A stretch of 64,000 nt of DNA, from assembly GCA_029001845.1 (NCBI GenBank), contig JAREWP010000086.1:1-64000 (forward strand), given 5' to 3'. The DNA is from Candidatus Magnetocorallium paracelense. GTDB lineage: Bacteria > Nitrospirota > Thermodesulfovibrionia > Thermodesulfovibrionales > Magnetobacteriaceae. Below the pieces are notes generated by a model. It was given only the letters and a program-made list of their open reading frames with translations. It had not been told where the DNA came from and did no database searches. Below are positions 34,304-43,453 of the stretch, in pieces. Within the stretch, counting starts at the first letter, position 1. Each line of letters starts with the position of its first letter. A program made the translations under genes and the position numbers.

Positions 34304-34948
34304 TTAAGAAGACTTTTTCCCTGTAATCTCTTCCTCGACTTTCTCAAGGAGTTCCGGCGGCAAGGTGTCAAATTCTACACCGAATGTCATACACTCTGCA
34401 GAGCTGTTGAGATGCCTCATTTTACCTGCCAGTTGGAAGTCTTCTCCTATCTCGGGAACATCTAAGGAGATATTGACATTTTTGCCCTCTTCAAAAAGAA
34501 AAAGCAGTGTCATTCTGTCTTTGGAACTCGATTGCGTCAAACAACACTTGCATCCGTTTTTGCTTATATTTTGTACGACTCCCTTAAATTCGTTATCTTC
34601 CGTTTTTATTTTACCGGGTATATGGCACTCAATTCTCTCTGAAGCTCGATGGTCGTCTGTTTCGATCTTTTCCGGTTTTTTTATAAAAACCAAATTCAGA
34701 GGGTCGGAAATATTTCCTAATAAGACGGAGTCAAATTTATAGGAGCAGTTACTTGCGCTATAATTGACTACAGCGGAGTTTCCTTTATACAACTTCCTTT
34801 TTAATCCTTTAACAAAACTTTCGGAAGGTATCCTTATAATTAACACACCTGTTTCAATCCCTATTAATGTCCCTTTAAAAGGTTCCAAAACGCCATACAC
34901 TTCAATTTTTAAAGATGTCCCGCCGGGAATGTCTGTCTCTGTGCCCAT
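34304..34948 (-). CDS. PilZ-domain c-di-GMP receptor (YcgR-like)
   Basis: 214 residues from ATG 34948 (site ggaggatcag). N-terminal YcgR-like beta domain (about 5-95), then a PilZ domain with RASERIECHIPGKI (the RxxxR c-di-GMP motif) and NISKNGCKC (D/NxSxxG). Overlap of the longer frame with non-coding sequence makes 34948 the better start. Transcribed ahead of the NrfD gene, with 9 bp between them. Confidence 0.87.
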   Translation of the reverse strand: MGTETDIPGGTSLKIEVYGVLEPFKGTLIGIETGVLIIRIPSESFVKGLKRKLYKGNSAVVNYSASNCSYKFDSVLLGNISDPLNLVFIKKPEKIETDDHRASERIECHIPGKIKTEDNEFKGVVQNISKNGCKCCLTQSSSKDRMTLLFLFEEGKNVNISLDVPEIGEDFQLAGKMRHLNSSAECMTFGVEFDTLPPELLEKVEEEITGKKSS

Positions 34949-35267
34949 CTGATCCTCCAATATCAGTATAAATACCGGTTTAATTAAAAAAAACAGATAA
35001 TGACTAATTATACTGATAAAACATTTTTTTTGCAATACTGTAACGGTTTCCGATATAACAATATCTTTTGAAGCATCGATAATCTTATAACCATGCGTCA
35101 ATATTCAGAAAGAATGACAGGTCTATCAGGGCCGCAGCCGGATCTCGTTACATTTTTGTCTTTTTGAATTTCCTTCACCTCAGGTAAGCAGCCCGGCTGC
35201 TCTTGACTTAATAACATGTAAAAGTAATAAACTATCTGCGCCAACAGAATCTAAATTCTACTGAACC
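34949..35267. other. intergenic region between PilZ and cysK
   Basis: Divergent promoter region of PilZ (minus) and cysK (plus). AT-rich on the left, no clear operator. Nothing else recognised before the repeat that begins at 35268. Confidence 0.4.
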
Positions 35268-35348
35268 GGGTAACTATTCAGGTAAATAGACTGAAGATTA
35301 TTAGGCTATGCCGGGTCAGGTAAAACGTGGATTATCGATAAAACTTTA
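35268..35348. repeat. dispersed repeat family C, copy 3
   Basis: gtaactattcaggtaaatag, actgaagatta, then the shared segment aggtaaaacgtggattatcg. Diverged and shortened relative to the copy at 260. Confidence 0.5.
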
Positions 35349-35367
35349 AGTTTTTTATGGAACGACA

Positions 35368-36327
35368 ATGACGGATGACTTGTTATTTTATTCTTCCCCT
35401 GTTAATTCGGTATTGGAACTAATCGGGAATACTCCTATTGTCAGGATTAATAAACTGATTGAACCGGGACAGGCTGAAGTGTACGCAAAGGTCGAGCTTT
35501 TTAACCCCTGTAAATCCGTAAAGGACAGAATATGTCTCTCTATGATAGAGGCAGCGGAAGGAGAAGGGAAACTTAAGAGCGGCGATACAGTTATCGAGCC
35601 TACTTCAGGGAATACAGGGATCGGCCTGGCCTTTGTCTGCGCTGTCAAAGGATATGACATAAAACTGACAATGCCCGACACCATGAGTATCGAACGGAGA
35701 AATATGCTCAAGGCATTTGGCGCAGAAGTAATTCTGACAGATGGCGAAAAAAATATGAACGGCGCTATTGACAAGGCAATGAACCTGGTTGAATCTATGG
35801 GGTATTTTCAACCGCAGCAATTTAAAAATCCTAATAATCCCAAAGCTCACAGAGAGGCGACTGCTCTTGAAATTATAGAACAAACAGGACAACCCGATGT
35901 TTTTATCGCCGGAGTAGGCACCGGAGGAACACTTACCGGAGTTGGTGAAATTTTAAGGGAGAGATACGGGGAGAAGGTTGAAATTATTGCCGTCGAACCG
36001 TCGGACAGCCCTGTTTTATCGGGAGGTTCCGGCAACAGACACGAAATTCAGGGAATTGGAGCAGGCTTTGTACCGGATATTTTAAACAAAGAAATCATAG
36101 ATCGTATTATAACCGTATCAAATGAAGATGCCTATGAAACCACAAGGAAACTCATTAAAGAAGAAGGGATTCTCTGTGGAATTTCTTCAGGGGCCAATAT
36201 GTACGCCGCCCTAAAGGTAGCAGGAGAGCCGGGTAACAACAAGAAAATTGTAACCCTTTTCCCTGACACCGGCGAGAGGTATCTCAGCACCAGGTTGTTT
36301 GTGAAAAAACAGACCAATGGTCATTGA
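35368..36327 (+). CDS. cysK: cysteine synthase A (O-acetylserine sulfhydrylase)
   Basis: 319 residues of the PLP-dependent fold II family. PLP lysine in CKSVKDRICLSM, substrate loop TSGNTGIGLAF, phosphate-binding GVGTGGTLTGVGE and the C-terminal SSGANMYAA. It makes cysteine from O-acetylserine and sulphide, or from a thiocarboxylated carrier protein. Followed by a paralogue and a JAMM protease, the typical carrier-dependent neighbourhood. Confidence 0.95.
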   Translation: MTDDLLFYSSPVNSVLELIGNTPIVRINKLIEPGQAEVYAKVELFNPCKSVKDRICLSMIEAAEGEGKLKSGDTVIEPTSGNTGIGLAFVCAVKGYDIKLTMPDTMSIERRNMLKAFGAEVILTDGEKNMNGAIDKAMNLVESMGYFQPQQFKNPNNPKAHREATALEIIEQTGQPDVFIAGVGTGGTLTGVGEILRERYGEKVEIIAVEPSDSPVLSGGSGNRHEIQGIGAGFVPDILNKEIIDRIITVSNEDAYETTRKLIKEEGILCGISSGANMYAALKVAGEPGNNKKIVTLFPDTGERYLSTRLFVKKQTNGH

Positions 36328-36387
36328 TGTGGTATCAAAAATTGCGCCCGGGAAAAATGGAAATCTACTGATACACCACAAGATTTA

Positions 36388-37302
36388 ATGAAAAAGATTA
36401 TAAGTAACATATACTCCGACATACTGGATACAATAGGAAATACCCCCCTGCTGCGCATAAATAACACTGTTTGGGGAATAAGCGACGGAGTCAGAATATT
36501 TGCCAAGCTGGAGATGTTCAATCCCGGAGGATCGGTAAAGGACCGCGCCGCATACGGGATGATAAGAGACGCCGAAGACAATGGCGCATTAACGAAAGAT
36601 AAGATTATCCTTGACTCTACGTCGGGAAATACAGGTATTGCATACGCCATGATATCGGCTGTCAAAGGCTATAAGGCAAGAATTGTTTTACCTGAAAACG
36701 CCAGCAGCGAGAGGAAAACGATTATATCCGGTTTTGGCGCGGAGATTGTTTATTCAAGCCCCTTTGAAGGTTCCGACGGGGCGATTAAGCTTGCAAAAGA
36801 GATATATGACAGCAATCCCAAACTCTATTTTATGCCGGATCAATACAACAATCCCTCCAATCCGAAAGCCCACTTCAATACAACAGGGCCTGAAATCATC
36901 AGGCAGACAAAGGGAGAGATAACTCACTTCATAGCAGCAACCGGAACGACCGGCACGATAATGGGAACCGGAAGGAGATTAAAGGAGTACAATAGAGAAA
37001 TACAAGTCATCGCCATTGAACCTGACAATTCCATGCACGGCTTAGAGGGCTTGAAATTTATGGCCGAATCGATCGTGCCAGGTATTTACGACACCAATTT
37101 CCCTGATAAGACCGTGTTCGTCAATACAGAGGACGCTTACGATACAGTAAAAAAACTTGCCATCGACGAAGGGCTTGCAGTAGGACATTCCTCAGGCGCC
37201 GCACTTACAGGCGCCCTTTCCGTGGCGAAAGAAATAGAACAAGGCACTATCGTCACAATATTCCCTGACGGAGGAGACAGATATCTCAGTCATGAGATAT
37301 AA
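36388..37302 (+). CDS. cysM: cysteine synthase B paralogue
   Basis: 304 residues, same fold as CysK: NPGGSVKDRAAYGMI (PLP Lys), DSTSGNTGIAYAM, ATGTTGTIMGTGR and SSGAALTGAL. The GGSVKDR form and shorter length favour CysM/CysO-dependent or cystathionine-type activity over CysK. It lies 60 bp after cysK and before a JAMM metalloprotease. Exact sulphur donor cannot be told. Confidence 0.9.
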   Translation: MKKIISNIYSDILDTIGNTPLLRINNTVWGISDGVRIFAKLEMFNPGGSVKDRAAYGMIRDAEDNGALTKDKIILDSTSGNTGIAYAMISAVKGYKARIVLPENASSERKTIISGFGAEIVYSSPFEGSDGAIKLAKEIYDSNPKLYFMPDQYNNPSNPKAHFNTTGPEIIRQTKGEITHFIAATGTTGTIMGTGRRLKEYNREIQVIAIEPDNSMHGLEGLKFMAESIVPGIYDTNFPDKTVFVNTEDAYDTVKKLAIDEGLAVGHSSGAALTGALSVAKEIEQGTIVTIFPDGGDRYLSHEI

Positions 37303-37460
37303 CTAAAAAAAGCATTTAACTGTCAGCCATCAGTAATCAGCTTTTTAATTGTGACACTTTACAGTTCAAAACACTTTCGCCCATAGGGTGAAGTTTATTA
37401 TTAGCAAAACATCAATACTTTCCATGGCTGAAGGCTGACCGCTGACTGCTGTTTTTAAGA
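37303..37460. repeat. dispersed repeat family B, copy 6 (inverted)
   Basis: ctaaaaaaagcatttaactg, core ataggg-tgaagtttatta, ending gctgaccgctgactgctgtt. Immediately after the cysM stop. A further small inverted pair (tttacagttgacggttcactgtaaa) follows at about 37498-37522. Confidence 0.65.
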
Positions 37461-37582
37461 TAGTATCGACATGGCAAGGCAGTATCTTTTTTACGGTTTA
37501 CAGTTGACGGTTCACTGTAAACTGTAAATTGTATTTTCAGTTGTGATTCCTGCCTGTTGACATGAATATATCGGAGGTGTAA

Positions 37583-38035
37583 TTGCAGTTTAAAAAAGAG
37601 ACAGTCTCTGAGATGGTTAAACATGCTCTATCTGCTTATCCTGACGAATGTTGCGGTATCGTTACAGGAAACAGTAATGACCAGGTCGTGCATATATGCG
37701 AGAATATTCAGAACAGGCTTCACGGGGACGACCCCGATAATCATCCCCGTACGGCACGTACGGCATATGCCATTGACAGAAATGAGGCAAACGCCATTAT
37801 ATCGGAGGCCGTAAAGAACAGTCTCACAGTACTTGCCTTCTATCATTCCCATACAGATAATGAGGCTTACTTCTCGGAAACCGATATCGCTGCACAAACC
37901 GTATTCGGAGAGCCGGAGTTCCCCGAGGCCGTGCATCTTGTAATTTCGATCTGTAATGGTAAATTCAACGGAACGGCATGTTTTGTGTGGAACAGAGAAA
38001 GGAATGACTTCGATCGCGTGGAAACAGGATTTTAA
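37583..38035 (+). CDS. JAMM/MPN metalloprotease (Mec+-like)
   Basis: 150 residues, TTG start with a strong site (cggaggtg). The JAMM motif is exact: HSHTDNEAYFSETD (HxHx7SxxD) near 87-100, with an upstream glutamate and PDECCGIVTG at the N-terminus. Bacterial JAMM proteins release cysteine or other adducts from ThiS/CysO-type carriers. With cysK and cysM it suggests carrier-linked cysteine synthesis, although no carrier or E1-like activator is in the window. Confidence 0.9.
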   Translation: MQFKKETVSEMVKHALSAYPDECCGIVTGNSNDQVVHICENIQNRLHGDDPDNHPRTARTAYAIDRNEANAIISEAVKNSLTVLAFYHSHTDNEAYFSETDIAAQTVFGEPEFPEAVHLVISICNGKFNGTACFVWNRERNDFDRVETGF

Positions 38036-38062
38036 ACCGGTTACAAGGCATTCATCTGCCTG

Positions 38063-38707
38063 TCAATCGGCTTTGTTTTCCGACAGTTTATGAAACGAAT
38101 CTCTCCATGATTCGGAAAGAGCTTTTAGAGAGAGTATTTTTTCGATTCCCTCACGATTACCCTTTTGATGGTGGAATATCAGATTTGCATAGGAGACGGT
38201 AATTTTCTTTGAGTCTCTTTCCACTAAGGTGATGGAATCTCCTCTTTTCACCTCTCCGGCATTGAGCACTCTGAAGTAAAAACCGGTTTTCCCGGAATCC
38301 ACTACGAGCTTGGCCATATCCATCCTGCCGATTCTGGCGGAAAGTGTCGAACATGGTTGACGGGGCTGACTTATCTGAAGAACTGCCGTACCGGCCCTAA
38401 ATATATCGCCAATGCAGATGTCATCCTCACTAAGGCCGGAAACGGAGATGTTCTCTCCAAATGCAGCAACAGGAAGCTCGAAACCAAGAATCTCCGCCCA
38501 ATAGGGATAGTGATCCATGCTGTAAACACAGACAGCTTTATCTCGCCCCCCGTGATTTTTTGAATCCCCAACACCGTCACCTTCAAAACCGGATAATCCC
38601 AAAGAGAGCGCTTCTTTAACAGGTGCTTTTGAAATACCTGTTAGTATTTCCTTATTCAGAAACCTCTCCTTTTTCGGAAGACCTATATTTAAGGACTCAA
38701 TAATCAT
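38063..38707 (-). CDS. MOSC domain protein (YiiM-like)
   Basis: 214 residues. Features of the YiiM group: GFEGDGVGDSKNHGGRDKAV, VYSMDHYPYW, FGENISVSGLSEDDICIGD and the conserved cysteine in QPRQPCSTLS. YiiM acts in N-hydroxylated base detoxification with molybdenum cofactor. Second MOSC protein in the window. Transcribed after the sigma54 activator, 5 bp apart. Confidence 0.9.
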   Translation of the reverse strand: MIIESLNIGLPKKERFLNKEILTGISKAPVKEALSLGLSGFEGDGVGDSKNHGGRDKAVCVYSMDHYPYWAEILGFELPVAAFGENISVSGLSEDDICIGDIFRAGTAVLQISQPRQPCSTLSARIGRMDMAKLVVDSGKTGFYFRVLNAGEVKRGDSITLVERDSKKITVSYANLIFHHQKGNREGIEKILSLKALSESWRDSFHKLSENKAD

Positions 38708-38712
38708 TGTGT

Positions 38713-40548
38713 TTATGACAGCAAACCGTGTTCCTTGATCTTATTGTACAGCGTTCTTCTCGGTATCCCCAGGAGATCCGCGGCTTTGGATTTATTCCAC
38801 TCACATTTGTCGAGGGCCTGCCTGATGTGCTCTTTTTCATTCTCCTCAAGGGTAAGAAATTTGTTATTGGCGGCGCTGTTTTTCTTCTTTGAGGTTTTTC
38901 CTCTCCTTCCTGTTATCTCTTCAGGCAGATCTGACATGGTCAGTACTTTCCTTCCGTCAAGATAGGCTATTTCAACGGCAGTTTCAACAATATTCTTAAG
39001 GGCTCTGATATTTCCGAGCCAGTCATAACCCATCAAGGTCTTAATAATGTTTCTCGTTACTCCCTCTACAAAGCCGCCGTACTCGGAGTTGTCTATAAAG
39101 TAGCTCGTTAAAAGCGGTACATCCTCTTTTCTGTCATTGAGATCAACGAGCTTTATGCTTGAGAATTTTCCCCCGAATCTCTCATAAAGGTCTCTTCTGA
39201 AAGTTTTATCCTTTACCATCTCATCCATATCTCTGTTCGTGGCGCCTATAATTCTGACGTCGAGAGATATTTTCTTTGACGGATCGCCAAGCTTGTTAAA
39301 GGTTTTATTGTCGAGCACGGATCTGATTTTACTCTGAATTTCAAGACTTAAATCACCGATTTCGTCCAGAAAGATCGTCCCATTGTTTGCATGCTCAAAA
39401 AATCCTATTCTGTCTGAAGCACCGGTAAATGCACTCTTTACGCTGCCAAACAACTCGGCCTCTATAAGACCGTTTGGAATAGAATTCAGATCGACCTTTA
39501 CAAACCTTTTTTCATTTCTGGAAGACATTTTATGGACCATTTCCGCCAGGTAGGATTTGCCCGTACCTGTGCTGCCGAGTAACAATATGGTTCTGTCGCT
39601 TTTACTGAGGTGATCGATTTTATGATACACATCCTGCATGGAGCCGGTTTTTCTATTGCCTATAAATTTGGTTTTCCATTTATGAAAATCCATGGTCTCT
39701 GTAACTGCAATATCGTCTTTTGTACTGTAACAGGCCCCGATATGCTTTCTGATAGTCTCGTTTTCAGTAAGCAGCACAAGTCGCTCTTTACTGAAATCGT
39801 TGAATTTTTCATCGGGAATGTTATACAGGTAGAGAAGCCCGATCGTCTCATTCAAGGTCTTTACAGGCGACAAAGCAACATTAATTCCCTGGGCCGTCAT
39901 GGAAAAGTGCGGGATATTATCTCTCAAAACAGATTGATAAAGAAGCTTCGGTACGGCAGGAATATTGTAGTCGCCAACCCCTTCTTTATGCTTTATTAAG
40001 AGTTTTTTATTGTCATTGAACATGGCAAGGAAACCTGCCCCGGCAGAGACAATCGTATGACACATCTCTTTTAGAAGATGCCTGGAAAAGGAGTTGAAAT
40101 CGTTTAGCCTCGTCAGATTGGTTATCATGGATAATACTTCGCCGGTCATGTCACTGTCCTGTATCTGGAGATGAATGGTTTCGTCAAAGCTTGTAGACAT
40201 TTCATCGTTTTCGATATCCAGAACAGGCATCTCCATATTGTCGGAAGCCTCTATAACGGAGGATTGTGAAATTTTTCCGATTTTGATAATATTCCCGCAT
40301 ATTTCGATTTCGTCGCCCTCTTTCAGAAGCTTTCTATATACGCTTCGTTTGTTAACACCGATGCCGTAAAGGCTCCCCAAGTCTCTGACAAAATAATTGC
40401 CTTCGAGATTTTCGATTATGGCGGCATGAAATGCAGATATCTTTTTGTCGCTCAAATATATGTCGTTTACGGGATCGCGACCAATCGTGACAAGGGAAGT
40501 ATAACTACTTTTTTCGCTGCCATCTTTTCCGTAATACAATTCAATCAT
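38713..40548 (-). CDS. FHA-GAF sigma54-dependent transcriptional activator
   Basis: 611 residues. N-terminal FHA domain (TIGRDPVNDIYLSDKKISAF), which binds phosphothreonine; a GAF-like domain about 140-285; the AAA+ domain with Walker A GSTGTGKS (near 326), Walker B TIFLDEIGD (near 391); and a C-terminal Fis helix-turn-helix (KSKAADLLGIPRRTLYNKI). The sigma54-contact loop reads SAFTGA, not GAFTGA. It has no receiver, so activation probably comes from Ser/Thr phosphorylation of a partner rather than a two-component relay. It could control the MOSC gene downstream. Confidence 0.93.
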   Translation of the reverse strand: MIELYYGKDGSEKSSYTSLVTIGRDPVNDIYLSDKKISAFHAAIIENLEGNYFVRDLGSLYGIGVNKRSVYRKLLKEGDEIEICGNIIKIGKISQSSVIEASDNMEMPVLDIENDEMSTSFDETIHLQIQDSDMTGEVLSMITNLTRLNDFNSFSRHLLKEMCHTIVSAGAGFLAMFNDNKKLLIKHKEGVGDYNIPAVPKLLYQSVLRDNIPHFSMTAQGINVALSPVKTLNETIGLLYLYNIPDEKFNDFSKERLVLLTENETIRKHIGACYSTKDDIAVTETMDFHKWKTKFIGNRKTGSMQDVYHKIDHLSKSDRTILLLGSTGTGKSYLAEMVHKMSSRNEKRFVKVDLNSIPNGLIEAELFGSVKSAFTGASDRIGFFEHANNGTIFLDEIGDLSLEIQSKIRSVLDNKTFNKLGDPSKKISLDVRIIGATNRDMDEMVKDKTFRRDLYERFGGKFSSIKLVDLNDRKEDVPLLTSYFIDNSEYGGFVEGVTRNIIKTLMGYDWLGNIRALKNIVETAVEIAYLDGRKVLTMSDLPEEITGRRGKTSKKKNSAANNKFLTLEENEKEHIRQALDKCEWNKSKAADLLGIPRRTLYNKIKEHGLLS

Positions 40549-40900
40549 AAATACAATGTCCCGCTAAATGTTATTAAGTAAAAAAAGTCGCTGCTTAAAC
40601 AGCTTAACTTGATGTATAGCAGTCAGCCATTTTACAAAAAAATGGTTCTATTAAATAGTAAACTTACCCCTGTCAAGTCAAGTTTATTAAAAGGAATTTC
40701 AAAGAAATTCCTTTTAGATATCCTCTCCCCCTTTGAAGGGGGAGAGGGAGTAAGAGAAAAGTCCGTCCGATGGACGTTAAGTTGACGCCTGAAAACTTTA
40801 AAAAACCACCTGAATGCAAAGGCGGTATCCTGAATAGTCCAACAGTGGCAGATGCCCTTTTGAGCACAAATTTTTCATAAATCTAAATATTTGTGTATTG
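40549..40900. other. intergenic with two strong hairpins and repeat D
   Basis: Holds the short repeat gtcgctgcttaaacagctta (about 40578-40616, also at 45263-45300), a 12-bp hairpin at 40689-40715 (aaaaggaatttc arms) and a 12-bp GC-rich hairpin at 40722-40747 (cctctccccctt arms). In the minus direction the hairpins lie downstream of bioD and could end that operon. Otherwise no gene. Confidence 0.6.
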
Positions 40901-41611
40901 CTATTGTAAATGAAAGAGGTTAAAAAATTCACCTGTGGAGTGCAGTTTTTTCTTAGTCAACGGCTTAATATAGGGAATCGTACCTAAAACCGGCGTTTGG
41001 CAAAGTCTTGCGATAATCTGGGGGTTCGTTTTTTCTGCAATATCGTTGTCAGGCGGATCGGAATGGTTGAGGATTATCCCTTTTACTTCGATCCCCATAC
41101 TCGCTGCAGACTCCAGTGTAAGCAGTGTGTGATTAATCGTTCCTATCGACACTCTTGAAACAACAACAACAGGAAGGGAGAGGGCAAGTATCAAATCGGA
41201 GACGAAGAAATCCTCTTTTATGGGTACGCGTAATCCCCCTATACCTTCTATAATCAGATAATCGCGCCTGGCCTGCATATACTCTACACTACTCATTATC
41301 TTCTGAATATTCACCGGTCTGTCCTCGATCTCTGAGGCAACCATCGGTGCAAGGGGGAGCTCATATCTGACAGGAACGATATGTTCCATACTGTCGGAAA
41401 GATCAAGGATCTCCTTCAGCCATGTACCGTCTCCGGGAACTAAGGCGCCATTGGTCAAGGTACAACCTGTTTCAACAGGCTTCATCACCGAAATATCGAT
41501 TCCCTTTTGCTGCAACTGCATAGCGATCAGTGCGGTCACCACTGTTTTCCCCACTCCTGTATCGCTGCCCGTTATAAATACCCCCTTTTTAGATAAAAAC
41601 TTTTCCGCCAT
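40901..41611 (-). CDS. bioD: dethiobiotin synthetase
   Basis: 236 residues. P-loop TGSDTGVGKTVVTALIA, then KPVETGC and EGIGGLRVPI, the expected BioD order; it closes the ureido ring of dethiobiotin with CO2 and ATP. Last gene of the bioF-SDR-bioD operon; no bioA or bioB is nearby. Confidence 0.93.
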   Translation of the reverse strand: MAEKFLSKKGVFITGSDTGVGKTVVTALIAMQLQQKGIDISVMKPVETGCTLTNGALVPGDGTWLKEILDLSDSMEHIVPVRYELPLAPMVASEIEDRPVNIQKIMSSVEYMQARRDYLIIEGIGGLRVPIKEDFFVSDLILALSLPVVVVSRVSIGTINHTLLTLESAASMGIEVKGIILNHSDPPDNDIAEKTNPQIIARLCQTPVLGTIPYIKPLTKKKLHSTGEFFNLFHLQ

Positions 41612-41615
41612 ATTT

Positions 41616-42320
41616 TTACATCACTCTTGAATCCATTGTAAATACCTGACCTGTTACTCCCTTTACCGGCAATAAAGAGCAGATCATCTCAGATACCTCT
41701 TTAGGACAGGAGAGGCGTTTTAAGAGACTTTCTTCCTTTGCACGTCTCGCTGCGGTCCTGTTTTTTCCGCCCATTTCAGTGTCCATATAACCGGGGAGAA
41801 GGGCGTTAACCCTGATATCGTACATGGCCAGTTCCTTTGCCGCTGTCAGAGTCAGCCCGATCAGCGCAGCCTTGGACGCACTGTAAGCAGTCTGCCCGAT
41901 CCTGCCTTTAAACCCTGAAACAGAGGAGATATTTATGATATGACCGCCTCTTTTCATAATCGGAACAACATCCCTGATAATATGAAAGACAGCTGTCAGA
42001 TTAAGAGACATTATTTCGTCCCACTGCGTCTCTTCGGTTTTAATTAACAGGGAATCGATATTCATACCTGCCGAATTTATGACATAATCGAGGGAAGGAG
42101 CTCTCTTCTCAATAAATTGAATCAAATGTCTCCTGTCAACGTTACGCCTCAAATCGGCTCTACATGGAGTAATCGAATCTTTATACCTGCCAAAATAGTT
42201 GATAAACGAATCGTCGGCGCTAAAGTAATGAGCGAACACGCGACACCGATTCCCGGCAAGTTGGAGTGCTGTTTCACGTCCCAATCCGCCGGAAGCTCCT
42301 GTAACAAGGGCGGTTTTCAT
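41616..42320 (-). CDS. short-chain dehydrogenase/reductase within the biotin operon
   Basis: 234 residues, classical SDR: TGASGGLGRETALQLAG (NADP loop), NSAGMNI, ISSVSGFKG and the catalytic YSASKAALIG. Close to FabG-type 3-oxoacyl-ACP reductases. Four bp from bioD and overlapping the bioF stop by 4 bp, so its job is likely tied to biotin, perhaps in making pimeloyl-ACP, but this is inferred. No tetramer-interface features beyond the fold were checked. Confidence 0.88.
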   Translation of the reverse strand: MKTALVTGASGGLGRETALQLAGNRCRVFAHYFSADDSFINYFGRYKDSITPCRADLRRNVDRRHLIQFIEKRAPSLDYVINSAGMNIDSLLIKTEETQWDEIMSLNLTAVFHIIRDVVPIMKRGGHIINISSVSGFKGRIGQTAYSASKAALIGLTLTAAKELAMYDIRVNALLPGYMDTEMGGKNRTAARRAKEESLLKRLSCPKEVSEMICSLLPVKGVTGQVFTMDSRVM

Positions 42321-43453
42321 TTTTGAATAGACCTTAGAGCTTTTAAAAGAATCTCTATATCCTCTTCATCATGCCCTGCTGTAACGGATAAGCGAAGCAT
42401 CGGGTCTTTGACTGTGGGCGGTCTTATTGCAGGCGCATAAACCCCCTTGTCGAATAGTTGCTTTGCAACGGTAAGGGCCTTTTCCGAAGATTCCAGCATT
42501 ACCGGAAAGATCGGCGTGCCCCTGTCGCCGGTTTTCATTCCAATTGCAGATAAACCTTTTCCAAGGCGTGTTATATTACCCCTTAATGCAGCAATTATCT
42601 CGGGATGTCTCTTTATATAATTAAGCGAAGCGATGGATGCCGCCACATCGGTAACCGGAAGGGCTGTGGAATAGATAAGACTTCTGGCTCTGTTAATGAG
42701 ATAATCGATGATATCCCCGGCTGCTGCAATGTAACCCCCAATTGAGCCAATCGCCTTGGAAAGGGTCCCCATAAGAACAATAAAATCCTCCGCCTTAAGA
42801 CCAAAATACTCCAACACGCCTCTGCCCTTTCCCAAAACTCCGGTCCCATGTGCGTCATCGATGTACAAAAGCATTCCCTCTTGTTTGCAAAGCTTGAAAA
42901 TCTCGGGTATATTGGCGATATCTCCGTGCATACTAAAGACCGATTCCGTAATTATCATACCCTTTGAGCCTTTACACTCTCGCATAAGGCTTTTCAGATG
43001 GGAAATATCATTATGCCTGTAGATCAGCTTTTCCGCTTTGCTCAATCTGCAACCGTCTATCAGGCTTGCATGGTTCTGTTCATCGCTGAAAATCGTAAAA
43101 TCCTCTGATGTCAAAGCGGGAACAGCACCGATATTTGCACTGTAACCGGAATTAAAAACAATCGCCCCTTCGCTGCCTTTATAGGAAGCAATCATCTCCT
43201 CGAGCTCGCCATGCAACGGGCTGCCTCCGCTCAGGAGCCTTGATGCACCGGCGCTGAAACCGTATCTTTGGACAGCCTCTTTCACTGCACGAATCAATTC
43301 GTCATTCCGGGAGAGTCCTAGATAATCGTTGGAAGAGAAATTTAACAACTCCCTGCCATCGATCTCGATCAACCTGCCCTGTGACGTATCTCTGTCCCGA
43401 ATCCGCCTGTAAAGGTTGTGTCTCTTTAAATCTTGCAGTTTTTCTTTGTACAT
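42317..43453 (-). CDS. bioF: 8-amino-7-oxononanoate synthase
   Basis: 378 residues, PLP-dependent alpha-oxoamine synthase. FSSNDYLGLSRN near the N-terminus, VFNSGYSANIGAV, DDAHGTGVLGKGRG and the PLP lysine in MGTLSKAIGS. It condenses pimeloyl-ACP/CoA with alanine. KBL is the main alternative, but the BioD neighbour settles it. Confidence 0.94.
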   Translation of the reverse strand: MYKEKLQDLKRHNLYRRIRDRDTSQGRLIEIDGRELLNFSSNDYLGLSRNDELIRAVKEAVQRYGFSAGASRLLSGGSPLHGELEEMIASYKGSEGAIVFNSGYSANIGAVPALTSEDFTIFSDEQNHASLIDGCRLSKAEKLIYRHNDISHLKSLMRECKGSKGMIITESVFSMHGDIANIPEIFKLCKQEGMLLYIDDAHGTGVLGKGRGVLEYFGLKAEDFIVLMGTLSKAIGSIGGYIAAAGDIIDYLINRARSLIYSTALPVTDVAASIASLNYIKRHPEIIAALRGNITRLGKGLSAIGMKTGDRGTPIFPVMLESSEKALTVAKQLFDKGVYAPAIRPPTVKDPMLRLSVTAGHDEEDIEILLKALRSIQK

